NCBI GenBank assembly: GCA_051294375.1
Contig: CM119267.1
Location: 5,128,883-5,192,882, forward strand
Origin: Paraspadella gotoi
Taxonomy: Eukaryota; Chaetognatha
Length of the DNA stretch: 64,000 nt
Reading direction: 5' to 3'
This document shows, one piece after another, positions 38,277-49,795 of this stretch. The translations under genes were made by a program, and so were the position numbers. Every line of letters starts with the position of its first letter. Within the stretch, counting starts at the first letter, position 1. Below the pieces are notes generated by a model. The model was not told the DNA's origin. It was given only the letters and a program-made list of their open reading frames with translations, and searched no databases.

Positions 38277-38433
38277 TCTAACCCTAATCCCTAACCCTAA
38301 TCTCAAACCTTAATTTAATCCTAAACCCTATTACAAACCAAGTCCCTTAATCTTTTCATTAACCTAATTCCTCAACCTAATCCTAACACTTAATCTTTTA
38401 AACTAATCTTAATTAAAAACTTAACCTAATCCC
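38277..38433 (-). repeat. Degenerate TTAGGG-like array (copy 1)
   Basis: About 155 bases of CCCTAA-type hexamers with substitutions (CTAACCCTAATCC, CCTTAATC, AACCTAAT), inside the intron of the broken GLTP copy. An intact twin lies at 43248-43412. Confidence 0.75.
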
Positions 38434-38490
38434 GAATTATCATATGAAAATCAGGCGTTCTGGGATAATCATGAACGGTAATTCAAATGT

Positions 38491-38828
38491 GTTGCGCGCA
38501 TGACTCTCTTATCGACGTGCATTTTTCATGACATGACAGACGTGACATTGACGTGACGTAACATGTTCTACATGACTACAAAAACTTTCTCAGCCTGTTG
38601 TATTTATGACATGCACTCTGCCCATCAAAATTCCGTCTTTATATTCCTTATAGTTTTTTAGTCATTTTCTGAAGGCGGCGGCTTGCAGCTCCCTTAGATT
38701 TGAGGTTTTTTTCTGTCTTAACAAAAGAGCAACCAGCTATTAGGCAAATTTATATGATTTTTTAAACGTAAGTGAACAGACCGAATTGCGACAGACATTA
38801 CCGACGGACCTGATCCGGAAAAGTGACT
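38491..38828 (+). mobile_element. Dispersed element, copy in the broken GLTP intron
   Basis: Begins GTTGCGCGCATGAC (one base missing from the usual end), keeps the ATGAC pentamers, the AAGGCGG core and the CCGAC-type tail, and lacks the right inverted end. It matches 43459-43772 with extra single-base differences. Confidence 0.65.
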
Positions 38829-39715
38829 TAACTTAACTTAAATAAAAAGGCCCGAATGTAACTTACTTAACTTTTCCACAGACTTACATGTGGTTTCGCC
38901 AACTCCACCTCCGCCGTATTACAACGGCATGAATCCTCGCAGGAACAGGAGTTGTACTGGCGGCAGGGCTGTCGAGGTAGGCCGTCATGTCCAGGCCCGC
39001 GCCGCTCGCGGACAGCGGCCGGAAGAGACGCAGCAGCGCCGCCACGTCGAAGGTTTCGTCGGTGGAGTTCGGCAGAGGAGCGGTGGAGACGAGGAAGCGG
39101 TGTGAGGGAGGGGGGGAGAGAGGTTGGAGTTGGAGGAAGTGACGGTGGAAATGTGACTGAGGAAGAACCTGAAAGGAAAAAATCAGAAATTTAATATGCA
39201 TATTTAATGAATGAAAACGCAATTAACTAATAATAGGGTGGAGTGATGAAATATTGAGGCGATTTAAATATTTATTTTTCTTGACCTTATGGATAATTGG
39301 ATTGTAATTAACAAATTGTTAAATCCGTTAATAATATAATCTCTCTCGNNNNNNNNNNNNNNNNNNNNNNNNNGAGAGAGAGAGTAATGCATTTCGACAT
39401 TTTTCCGATGGTTGGAACTACGCCACTAGCACGTTGCCAGTTATCGAGACAATCCTGAAGAGGTCGTTAACCGTTTTGTGTCTGACGGTCGACAAAAGAG
39501 CAACGCCCTTAGTGACAAGAGGCAACGTCCGGCGTAAGGTAAACACTCGATAATCCGAAGGGTTGGAACATTCTAGAATATTCTAGAACATTCATTTTTA
39601 ATGATTTAACCAAGTCAAGAAGGGAACTATGTTTCTTTAAAATTTTTTAAACTAAAAAATGTTATTTTCTTTGAGGATTTTTATATCTCGTTTCACCGGC
39701 TCTCTCTTCTCTTCT

Positions 39716-39757
<42 letters not shown>

Positions 39758-40103
39758 CTCTCTCTCTTCTCTCTCTCTCTCTCTCTCTTTCTCCCACTCT
39801 CGGTGTCGAAGCGGAAAAGCGCCGCTTTTCAATTAACTCGACAACGACGCCGGAAAATTTTTAAAATGACGCCGCGAGAAAATTTCAGGCGATAAGACCC
39901 AGAGATGGTAAGGGAGTTAAAGTGGAAGCGGCGACGGTGACGTTCACTGTTGCGACGGTGACGCGGACGGTGGAGATTGATGGTGACGGGGAAGTTAAAG
40001 CCGAGCGCCATCTACCTTTCGTCATCGAAGCGAGATCTCGCGAGTGATGGAAACGATCTCGCGTTTAAGTCTCTCTCTCTCTCTGTCTCTCTCTCTCTCT
40101 GTC

Positions 40104-40159
<56 letters not shown>

Positions 40160-42420
40160 ACTCTCATTCTACCTAGTCAAGGCGTCTATACCTGATAGAT
40201 TAATAGGTCGGAGTTCGTGTGGATCGAGTTAGCTCAATGAATGAAAAATGAATGATGAATGAATGAATGAATGAATGAATGTATGAATGTATGAATGTAT
40301 GAATGAATGAATGAATGAATTAATGCGTTAATAAACGAACAAATAAATGAACGAATGAACGAATGGATGAATGAATGAATGAATGAATGAATNNNNNNNN
40401 NNNNNNNNNNNNNNNNNNNNNNNNNNNNNNNNNNNNNNNNNNNNNNNNNNNNNNNNNNNNNNNNNNNNNNNNNNNNNNNNNNNNNNNNNNNNNNNNNNNN
40501 NNNNNNNNNNNNNNNNNNNNNNNNNNNNNNNNNNNNNNNNNNNNNNNNNNNNNNNNNNNNNNNNNNNNNNNNNNNNNNNNNNNNNNNNNNNNNNNNNNNN
40601 NNNNNNNNNNNNNNNNNNNNNNNNNGGAAAAAAAATTATTTTCACGTTTATCACATTTTGATGGATGAAATGAAAGGCGTGAATGTGAATCGCAGGTGGC
40701 ATCGTGTGATCGCGTGAAGAGGATTCGGTGATTCCTGTGATTCGCGTGAGAGGCCGATCACGTGATGCCTCTTCGTTCCTTCAATTCGCCGAGAGTGTTT
40801 CTCTTTCTCTCTCTCTCTCGCTTTCTTTCTTTTTTTTTTATTTTTTCTGTGGATTACAATATATAAGCGATTTTATTCGAATACAACAAGGTTGATTCAG
40901 TACAATCATCATCAACAAACAAACATAGACTAAGTCTGAGCAAACGAAAACGTAGCGTAACCATGACAGATATTTTTTTTTAATTGTCTATGGGTCTTTA
41001 GTTTTATCTAAGACTAATATCAACATATTGAATAATTTTATTGACAAACCGCGAATGTTTACGTTAGTATCGTGCGCTCCCCATTTTCATGCGGAGCTTC
41101 TCGCGTTCTTTGCCATAAAAGTATTTTTTGTTATCGACAGAAAGTGACTCGATTTCCGAAGGAAATAAAACTTTTTTTAAACTTTTAAAATCGATTTATT
41201 TACTCTAAAAGAAAAAAGAAAAAAGAAAAAAGGAACTCTGCTGAGAAGAAGGCAATTGTCTCTTTTAAATGAGAAAAAAAAATTGAGTTGAAAATTCCAT
41301 TTATTTTCCGATTGTGATTAAACTAAAAGATCCGAGTCTCATTTCTTTCTCTCTTCCTCTTTCTTATCCATTCGTCCTTCCCTCTCTCTCTCTTTCTCAC
41401 TCTCTCTCTCACTCTCTCTCTCTCTCTCTCACTCTCTCACTCTCTCTCTATATATCTCTCTCTCTCCAAAAGAGATGCTTCACCCAGGTGAGAATCACAA
41501 GTGATTCCTAACGTTGCCAAACTTATATAAATCAGTAAAAAATGAATTTTTTTTCTCAACTATCCTAATTAAGACAAGAAAATTTATCAACATTAAATAT
41601 AATTTTAATACAATAAAATACAAATTAATTCGACTATGAACACAACTATGAACCAGTTCATAAGATCTTGTATGAAAATAATCTTCAGACAGTAAAACGT
41701 GTACAATTTTACATAGTAGCAACTAATTTCTCACTAAATCTACTAAAATCTTACATACAATCATTGTGATCGGCAATGAAGACCCTGCGATTTCCAAACG
41801 GCTTAGACCAATCCGATGTTAATTAAATAAGGTAGATAAAATCTACGTCAAATTAAAACGCTACATTTAACCTAGTTTAGTAGATTTTCCATACATTGTC
41901 AAAAAACGGTAAATGTTTACAAATTGATTTCCATCGCACAACGCTTAACACGGATAGACGGAGTCCGCACCGCGGCGGCGCCAATGAAATCTTTTAACGG
42001 TGCAGCGGACGGCGCCAACGATCAAACGCCGACAGGACCAGACCCAATTTCCACAGGCGATTACTCAGAAAAAAGGCCATTAGCGATGGTGAGAGCGGAT
42101 TGAAAACTACTCGCGGTGGGTCATCATCGCGGTTTGAGTGATAAGAATTAGGACAGCGAGTCCGTGACTCTGGACGGGGGGAGGGGTTGTTTAAAGAACG
42201 TAATCGCGACTTTTAAGTTAATTAACGAGGTCATTGAAAACTAAACAGCGTCGCGCGGGATGAACGAGAGATTCGATGAACGAGAGAGAGGAGAGAGACG
42301 AGAGAAGAGAGAGAGAGAGAGAGCAGAGAGAGAGATGAGAGAGAGAGAGAGAGATCAAATGCCGCAGAACTCTTTCGATTTTCCAACGCGGTGGCTTCTC
42401 TCATTCCCACTCTCTCCAGT

Positions 42421-42919
42421 TTAATACTTGGCGATCCCCGACATCTCTCTCTCCGCGTAGAGCCTCTCCACGGCCTCGTTGACCTCCGTCCCGACATCCG
42501 CAACCCCCTTGGCCTCCTCCAGCGTCCCGTCGGTTGTCAGCATCCCGACGAAGACCTCTCGCGAGGGCATCAGCGTCGAGAGTCCCAGTCTGATCACTTG
42601 GCGGACGAACCAATTGTGATGGAGCCCGAGGGTGACGTCGTAGGCGGCGACGGCCGAGGCGGAAACGGATGGCTCGGCGGCGGCGGGGGCGGCGTCCGAA
42701 GCATCGTCGCCCGCGGCCGCTGTCTCGAAGGACTGCTGTAGACGACCAAAGTATTGGAGTAGAAACTCGGCGAATCGATGGATGTAGAGAAGCGCGACGG
42801 CGCCTTTACGAATTTTCTCGTCGTCCTGGACGGGGGCGTCGTAATCGCCGTCCGGTAGAGGTCGTTCGTGATCCAGCATCTCTTCGACGGAGTCGTAGAA
42901 ACGGGATTTGGAGGAGTTT
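42421..42919 (-). CDS. GLTP-domain protein (CPTP-like), exon 2 with stop
   Basis: The exon begins after acceptor CCCTTCAG, completes a codon split after two bases, and ends in TAA at 42421-42423. It supplies residues 67-232. Visible GLTP-fold features are the helix ALLYIHRFAEFLLQYF (residues 109-124), with the conserved arginine in HR (115), then an Ala/Asp-rich insertion (134-159). The signature YDVTLGLHHNWFVRQVI follows, with the His-x-Trp pair (168, 170), then the conserved MPSREVF (184-190), and near the C terminus RLYAERE, matching the KLYAEH of vertebrate CPTP. The family moves ceramide-1-phosphate or glycosphingolipid between membranes through a cytosolic pocket. Specificity toward ceramide-1-phosphate is inferred from closer resemblance to CPTP than to GLTP. 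Confidence 0.88.
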
Positions 42920-43247
42920 CTGAAGGGAGCGGGTCAGAGGAGTTAAGGGGAGTGGGGGTGGGAGCAGAGGCGACTTTTATTCACTGTTGTTTATTTGGGT
43001 TACGAGGATAAACATACGTTTATTTGTTTATTCGAAGTTTTGAACGTTGGTTTATCGTAAAAGGGGCTGGTTAAAAAAACAGTAAACAGTAAGCAACAGT
43101 AAACAAAATTAGTAAAAGCAAAACAAACAAAATTTTAAATAAAAAAGACGCTAGACAAACAAAATGGGCACTCTTTTCCGAGAGTACCCTCTTTTTCTGT
43201 TCGTTTTTTCCCAGAATTTAAATATATCTTTAAACTTATAAACTAGT

Positions 43248-43412
43248 CTAACCCTAATCCCTAACCCTAATCTCAAACCTTAATTTAATCCTAAACCCTA
43301 ATTACAAACCAAGTCCCTAATCTTTATCATTAACCTAATCCTCAACCTAATCCCTAACCTTAATCTTTAAACTAATCTTTAATTTAAAAACTTAACCTAA
43401 TCCCGAATTTCA
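43248..43412 (-). repeat. Degenerate TTAGGG-like array (copy 2)
   Basis: CTAACCCTAATCCCTAACCC followed by looser CCTAA, CCTTAA and CCTAAT words over about 165 bases. It is an interstitial, decayed array rather than a chromosome end. Just upstream, CTCTTTTCCGAGAG and CTTTTTCTGTTC also occur beside a third such array at 45829. Confidence 0.75.
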
Positions 43413-43458
43413 TATAAAATCAGGCGTTCTGGGAAATCATGAACGGTAATTCAAATGT

Positions 43459-43772
43459 GTTGCGCCGCAGTGACTCTCTTATCACGTGCATTTTTCATGA
43501 CATGACATGACGTGACATGACGTGACGTAACATGTCTACATGACTACAAAAACTTTCTCAGCCTGTGTATTTATGACATGCACTGCATCAAAATTCCGTC
43601 TTTTATTCCTTATAGTTTTAGTATTTTCTGAAGGCGGCGCTTGCAGTCCCTTAGATTTGAGGTTTTTTCTGTCTTAACAAAAGAGCAACCAGCTATAGGC
43701 AAATTATATGATTTTTTAACGTAAGTGGAACAGACCGATGGACAGACATACCGACGGACCGACCGAAAAGTG
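43459..43772 (+). mobile_element. Dispersed element, copy in the GLTP intron
   Basis: Starts GTTGCGCCGCAGTGAC and contains the densest run of ATGAC/GTGAC pentamers (about 43497-43530), the AAGGCGGCGCTTGCAG core, AACGTAAGTGG and ACCGACGGACCGACCG. After CGAAAAGTGACTTA it loses similarity to the complete copies, so the right end is missing or replaced. Confidence 0.7.
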
Positions 43773-43812
43773 ACTTAACTTAACTTAAATAAAAAGGCCG
43801 AATGTAACTTAC

Positions 43813-44012
43813 CTTAACTTTTCCAAGACTTCCATGTGTTTCGCCAACTCCACCTCCGCCGTATTAAACGGCATGAATCCTCGCAGGAACAGTTTGTACT
43901 GGCGGCAGGCGTCGAGGTAGGCCGTCATGTCCAGGCCCGCCCGCTCGCGACAGCGCCGGAGAGACGCCAGCAGCGCCGCCACGTCGAAGGTTTCGTCGGT
44001 GGAGTTCGGCAT
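43813..44012 (-). CDS. GLTP-domain protein (CPTP-like), exon 1 coding part
   Basis: From ATG at 44010-44012 to donor AG-GTAAGT: 66 codons plus two bases. MPNSTDETFDVAALLASL lines up with the short N terminus of vertebrate CPTP (acidic start, then a hydrophobic first helix), and EVLEKLR precedes the intron as in CPTP ERLR. With exon 2 this gives 232 residues against about 214 for human CPTP. A splice acceptor (TCCTTCAG) lies upstream with exon base 1 at 44108, and the frame stays open from it for 32 Ser/Pro-rich codons. So either those bases are 5' untranslated, or the true protein has an extra N-terminal segment from an unseen exon. I chose the ATG because it fits family length. Confidence 0.82.
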
Positions 44013-44270
44013 GAGGAGCGGTGGAGACGAGGAAGCGGGGGTGAGGGAGGGGGGGGAGAGAGGGTTGGAGTTGGAGGAAGTGACGGTGGAAATGAGACTG
44101 AGGAAGACCTGAAGGAAAAAATCAGAAAATTAAATATGCATATAATGAATGAAAACGAATTAACTAATAATAGGGTGGAGTGATGAAAATATTGAGCGAT
44201 TAAATATTATTTTTTTACTGCTTATGGATAATTGGATTTGTAATTAACAAATTTTAAATCCGTTAATAAT

Positions 44271-44825
44271 TTTTTTAGCATAAGTGTAGTAAAATCATTA
44301 AATTTTAAAATATTAGATTTTTATTTTTAAGAACAGATTTGGATTTGCCATAAAAATTTTGAAAAATATATAAAATATATTATAGAATATTTTAATGTTT
44401 AGACTGCAAAAAAATGATTAAAATGTTTTAACATATATTAGTTTCTACTACAAAGAATAAGAAAAATGATTATTTTTTTAATCTTAGATTTAACTTTTTA
44501 TAAAAAATTATTAAAATTTGTTTTTAAAAATTTACTGTTTTATAAAAATATTATTACAAATATATTGTGTTTTACTATTCTGTTCCCCAAACAATATGAA
44601 CAAAATATTTTTTTGAACTAGTTAATCATACTATCTCATGTCTAAATATTCTTATTTGATCACTCAAATAATTTATTTTGTTGTTGATAGCTCCACTCTA
44701 TTAAATAAATCTTTCAAAATCAAATTTAAAGGAAGTAGTTCATGTCGTGGTTACTGGGTAGTCGACAAAGTAAAAACTGGCCTTGTTTTTTAATGTTTCA
44801 GAGTAAAAACCGGTTTCAAAAAGCG
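44271..44825. other. AT-rich intergenic
   Basis: Plain AT-rich DNA without microsatellites, like the island at 30001-32260. No gene or structured element was seen. Confidence 0.6.
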
Positions 44826-44829
44826 GAAT

Positions 44830-44958
<129 letters not shown>

Positions 44959-45180
44959 AATAAAGAAAACAAGAAAGGAGAAAGAAAAAAAGAAAGAAAA
45001 AGAGAGAGGGAAGTAAAAATATCAAATTCATTTAATTATTAAAAATCAGTTTGAAAAGCATTTTGATGATCCAAAATAATTATGCCTTTTGTTCCAAAAT
45101 TTGGCATCGCTGAAAAAAAATATTCGTTCAGAGAATTGAGCTGAGGCACGAACTGAAAACAAGTCTTCCCGAGTACAGAT

Positions 45181-45247
<67 letters not shown>

Positions 45248-45682
45248 GCGATCGCATCTTTTTTTTCCATAGGAATCAGCAGCCGGAGAAACTCGGGTTC
45301 AAAAATGTGGCCCAAATGTTTTTCGACGTGTTTTTTGTTTATTGGATTTTATATGTAATATTTTTTTTGATCTTTTCATTCCTTTCATTGTTTTCATTCG
45401 TTTATAATTTTTATTTTTCATTTAAATTTAACAAAAACATCGAAAGAAAGAGAGAAAAAAATTAGATCGAGCAGATCGACTGGCGACGACGACGACGACG
45501 ACGACGATGACGAACGACGTCGACGACAGCAGTGCGAAAGGACCGGTTTTTAGTCAGCTTTCAGATGAAGACTGAAGAGTTTCTTTTTTTATAGTAATAG
45601 TTTATAACTGATTCGGTCTTGCATACCACATGGAAAATAGTAGATTATTAATTTATTCATTATGAAAGAGCACTGTTTTCCC

Positions 45683-45768
45683 CTTAGGTGCAAACATGAA
45701 ATGAAAAAAGAATTGTCTAGTTTTTGAAACAAAATCTTTTTTTTTTTTATTTCATGTTTGCACCTAAG
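45683..45768. repeat. 20-bp perfect hairpin, extended imperfectly
   Basis: Arms 45683-45702 and 45749-45768 are exact complements around the word GGTGCAAACATG. A further A-run and T-run in the loop can pair, giving a foldback of about 90 bases. It sits about 60 bases before a telomere-like array, and may be a small foldback transposon. Confidence 0.8.
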
Positions 45769-45828
45769 AGGAAGACAGAAGTCTTCGAAGGGCTCTCTTT
45801 TCCCAGAGCGCCCCATTTCTGTTCTTTT

Positions 45829-45921
45829 ATCCTTAAACCTTAACCCTAAAAACCCTGATCCTTAATTTTTAACCATAATTCCTAATCTTTAATTAATCCT
45901 TAACTTCTAACGTAATTTTTA
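45829..45921 (-). repeat. Degenerate TTAGGG-like array (third site)
   Basis: CCTTAAACCTTAACCCTAAAAACCC and looser CCTTAA/CCTAAT words. The preceding CTCTTTTCCCAGAG and TTTCTGTTC resemble the sequence beside the GLTP-intron array, so the array and its flank may be one dispersed repeat. Confidence 0.6.
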
Positions 45922-46429
45922 ATTAAAAAATTCTAAATTATACATTTAAGCAAAAAAAGGACGTTATCGGAAAATAATGCCCTTTTGGCTTTACGTAACG
46001 AGATCGGTTAGGTAATTTGACGAACGGTTTCGTGATAATGGTTTTAATGACTTAATGAAAAGTTTGGTTTTTTTTGTTTGTTTTTTTTGTGTTTTTTTTT
46101 TTTTTTTTTTTTTTTTTGGTGCGAGTTAAATAAATTAACCTGATCATTCGGTTACGAGAGGTCACGAAGATATGTTTTCTTCATTAAACAAATTATTGGT
46201 TTATTAATTCGTTATATAACTACGTATAACTTAGAAAAAAGGGGTTTCAGATTAACGGTTTTATTATTTTTATCTCGATGCACTAACCAAATTCGAAAAA
46301 GTCCGGTTTAGAAATTGATGAATGAATAAGTAAGAAACGAAGAACTATGTGGAAAAAAAGGTTAAGAGTATACTTTACGAGAAAAACAAGTTTAGGAAGG
46401 AGTTAGGATAAAAGAGAGAGTTGAGAGAG

Positions 46430-46463
<34 letters not shown>

Positions 46464-46466
46464 GAG

Positions 46467-46513
<47 letters not shown>

Positions 46514-46630
46514 TATATTAGTAAGAGAAAAGAATTGCAATTCGGGTTCAGGATGAAAGTTCAAGTTTCGAAGTGAAGTGAGTCAGGTCACAAAAAACGC
46601 CGCAAGTCCACGATTCCACTTTTTTTTCAC

Positions 46631-46696
<66 letters not shown>

Positions 46697-47336
46697 TTCC
46701 CATTGGATTCGTATTTTGTTTTGCTCTAAATTCTCTCCATGGATTAAATTTCTTTACTTTAGCCTTTAAAGAACTCCTAGTTTAAAGTCCCTTTCGAATG
46801 CGGGTTTTTCGTTTAAAAGGTTTTTTTTTTTAAAGAAAATTTGGTCATTTCATTGGTTCTTACTTTTCTACCTCTTATATGCAAAAAGCGGTAGTTCCCG
46901 TTACATATACTATTGCAAGCTTGAAAGGGGAAGAACAATCATCGCGGCTGTGGCTGCCGCTGCTGCTTTGAAGGCTGCGCGACGCCGGATGCGGCTGCTG
47001 GGCCATGCCGGCTCCAGCTGCTGCGGTAGGAATAAAAAACCAAAAAAAAAACAAAAGATAGAAAAAAAAAAGGAAAGTAAAGGGAGAAAGTGGAGTAAAT
47101 ATCAGGAGCAAAGGATTTACGAGAGGCGGTGTTTGAAAAAAAAATACAAAAACGCAGTCGAGAAACAAAAAATAAGACTAAAAAAAGATTAAAAGAGAAA
47201 AAAAATCTGCCAGTTTCACGAAACTTTTTAAGTATTTATTTTGACGTGTTTATTTGATTCTTTTGAAAAAAAAAAACAAAAAGAAAACAAAAATAGAAAC
47301 GATTTAATATTTTTTTTTTTCAAATCCAAATTTAAT

Positions 47337-47468
47337 TTACGGCTCCGTCGTAACCTTCTTTGCCGCCTCGCCCGAAGGGCGCGTGAGGCATTCAGGCATC
47401 TTCCGCCGCGCCGCACCTAGCGCCGACCGCACCGCTCCGGGCGCGCCTCCACTCCCCTTTTTACGCAC
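47337..47468 (-). CDS. Possible 3'-terminal exon, function unknown
   Basis: On the minus strand, acceptor TGCCCCGCAG is followed by an open frame of 43 codons to TAA at 47337-47339. It is basic (VRKKGSGG start, AARRKMPECL in the middle, AAKKVTTEP at the end) and in phase 0. The family is not recognised. GC-rich composition alone could keep the frame open, and no partner exon was identified. Confidence 0.2.
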   Translation of the reverse strand: MRKKGSGGAPGAVRSALGAARRKMPECLTRPSGEAAKKVTTEP

Positions 47469-47597
47469 CTGCGGGGCAAAAACGGAAATCTGCATATGCA
47501 AAGTCGGGGCCTCGTTACTCGACGCGTTAAAGGCATTCGCTTCGTCGGCCGCCCTCGTTATTGTAAAGCATAACGATCCTGAGAAACAAGAGAACGT

Positions 47598-47667
<70 letters not shown>

Positions 47668-48498
47668 TGAGGGACTTGAGATGGCGATGCCTCCAGTTCT
47701 GCTTTTATGCGCGATCTCAAGTGGCCGAGATATTGAGATTGACAATTGAACCACGAGATGGTATTAGACGGACGGTCAAGCGGGAGCCACGCGGATTTCA
47801 TATAAACATAAAATTCAAATAAATAATGAAAATAAATCAAATCACCTCTAGAGAAGTCATATGGCGGAAACAATATCGGCCAATAAATACCGAAGCTTAA
47901 AATAACATATTCGCTGTATGAATGACTCTGTCAGAAAGTCAGAAAGTGACCATCTGTCATCTCACCATATATGGTTCTCATATATGGTTCTCTTTTTTTA
48001 TCTTTTTTTCCACGCCGCCATTTCGCCACGAGTTTCGTTTTACGATCCACGCGTATTCTTTGAGCGTTCGCTTCCGCGGTCAACTCGTAGTCCCGCGCAC
48101 GCGCGTTCTCGTAGTTTTCGGACGTGCGCTCCCAGTTTTTCCCCGTCGGAACCGTTCGCCGACGGTCACGTGCGAGACCCCGGGGATTAGAGATCCGTTT
48201 CGAGCCCGAAACCCCGAGTTCAAGACCTTTGGCAGAGGAGTGGGAAAGAGAGTTCAAAATAAAGTTCAAGTTATCACAGACCCTGGAAGACTTTGACCAA
48301 AAACAGTAGTTTATAACTTAAGAACTTATAACTAAACTTTCGTTCAAAAGTTTAGGTTTAAACCTTTTCCACCACGGGTCAAATCTTAAACCCCGGTTTG
48401 ACAACCTCGCGGCGAGGTCCGTCGCTTGTCACGTCCGCGAACCCCAGGGTTCAAGACCTCTCTAACCCATAAAGAATTTCCAAGAGTCTCGTAAACTC

Positions 48499-48562
<64 letters not shown>

Positions 48563-49173
48563 TCTCTCTGTCTCGCATTCGGGGGCGGAGAGTGGAGAGT
48601 GGAGAAGGGGTACAGCGGTGCCGGGTTGGAGAGCGCGTTGTTAAATTCTCTGCCGAGTGAGAATGTGCATTCCGACTGTGAGCTAAGATCGCTGTGATCT
48701 TCGAAAGCATTGTGATCGTTCCCCCCCTTTCGCCAAAAATGCATCGCTGTCTGCGAGCGAGGCGAAAGGGAAAATGTGTTAGTAAAATTAATGTGTTTTT
48801 ATTCCCTGTTTTTATTTACGAAAATAAGAAAAAAACAACAACAAAAGTGCGTCTTATTTCCAAGAGTCTTTATCTCAATAAAAAAACCCGCGCGGGGAAC
48901 TCGTTGGCAGCCGCAACTTTTATCTTCATTACCGAGCTGACAAGCAAAGGAGGGCTCGCTCACTCTCGCTCAGTCTCTCTCTCTCTCTCTCTCTTTCTGG
49001 ATTTCATTCTCGCCTCTTTTTACCTCTTTGTCTCTCACTATTTCTTCCGTCTTTACTATTTCCTTATCTTTATGTTTTACTTTTTTGTTTTTTCTAATTT
49101 TTGAGCTCTCTCTCTCCCTTTCTCTCTCCCTTTTTCTCTCGATCTCTCTCCTCTCTTTCTCTCTCTCTACTCC

Positions 49174-49216
<43 letters not shown>

Positions 49217-49635
49217 TTCTCTCTCTCTCTCTCCCTCTCTCTCCCCTTGTCTTTTCTTTCCTCTTCACTGTCTGGTGATCAGCATGGCTGCCTTCAAGAC
49301 TTACTCTCTTTCCTCTCTCTCCCTCTCTTTCCCCCTCTCACTTCTCTCTCTTTCTTCACTTTTCTCCTAATCTTCTCTCTTCCTCTCTCTCCCCTCTCTT
49401 TTCCTCCCTCTCACTCTTCTGGACTCTGAGCGTACAAGTTTTCTCTTGACTGACCTTTGGAGTCAAAGGCAATGTTTTTCAAGGATATTCGTTATTCTAT
49501 TTTTTTCTTTATTTTTTTTGGTTCTTTCTTTCCTTCTTTATTATTCTTATTTTTCTTTCTTTCTGTCTTTGTTTCTCTCTATTTTTTATCAATTGTTTTT
49601 TCTTCTTTTTTTCGGTCCTTCTATCTTTTTTTTTC

Positions 49636-49647
49636 TCTCGTTTTTTT

Positions 49648-49722
<75 letters not shown>

Positions 49723-49795
49723 CGCTTTTTTGTTTTTCTTTCTTTCTTTCTTTCTTTTTTTCTTTCTTTCTTTCTTTCTTTCATTCTTTCTTTCT
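49636..49795 (+). repeat. (CTTT)n tetranucleotide repeat
   Basis: Long CTTT array with short interruptions; the complementary AAAG array at about 56490-56660 in the other arm is more broken. Confidence 0.93.

Larger units (their letters stand above)
37417..39168 (-). pseudogene. GLTP/CPTP-like gene, broken copy
   Basis: Same two exons and intron as the gene at 42421-44012, read on the minus strand. Exon 2 spans about 37938-37417 (522 instead of 499 bases) and changes frame repeatedly. One base of the donor is missing, so AG-GTAAGT has become AAGTAAGT at about 38865. One base of the ATG is missing at about 39073, so the start codon is gone. Damage is almost all single-base insertion or deletion, often in homopolymers, as expected from unpolished long reads rather than from relaxed selection. 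It could be a true pseudogene, but its position beside the 25-N gap favours an assembly copy. Confidence 0.75.
34285..39348. repeat. 5 kb unit, first copy
   Basis: This repeats as 39374-44270 in the same order: GA tract, CACTAGCACGTTGC, CT tracts, GAAT repeats, GTGATCGCGTG motifs, CT tract, CpG-rich block, GLTP exon 2, telomere-like intron array, dispersed element, GLTP exon 1. It carries many one-base indels relative to the second copy and stops 13 bases past the end of similarity, at a 25-N run. I infer an unmerged overlap between two contigs. Confidence 0.88.
42920..43812 (-). other. Intron of the GLTP gene
   Basis: GT-AG intron of 893 bases in phase 2 (donor AG-GTAAGT, acceptor CAG). It carries a telomere-like array and a copy of the dispersed element, both read on the plus strand. 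Confidence 0.85.
39374..44270. repeat. 5 kb unit, second copy
   Basis: Begins inside a GA tract directly after the 25-N run and continues past the end of similarity into unique AT-rich sequence at 44271. This copy has the intact GLTP reading frame, so it is the better consensus. It includes a 233-N gap at 40393-40625, where the first copy has about 250 bases of GAAT and CT repeat plus flanking sequence (about 35375-35640) that could fill it. Confidence 0.88.

Noticed and set aside
47922-48310. Open frames on both strands in a CpG-rich block
   Set aside because: No splice sites or family match; open on both strands.
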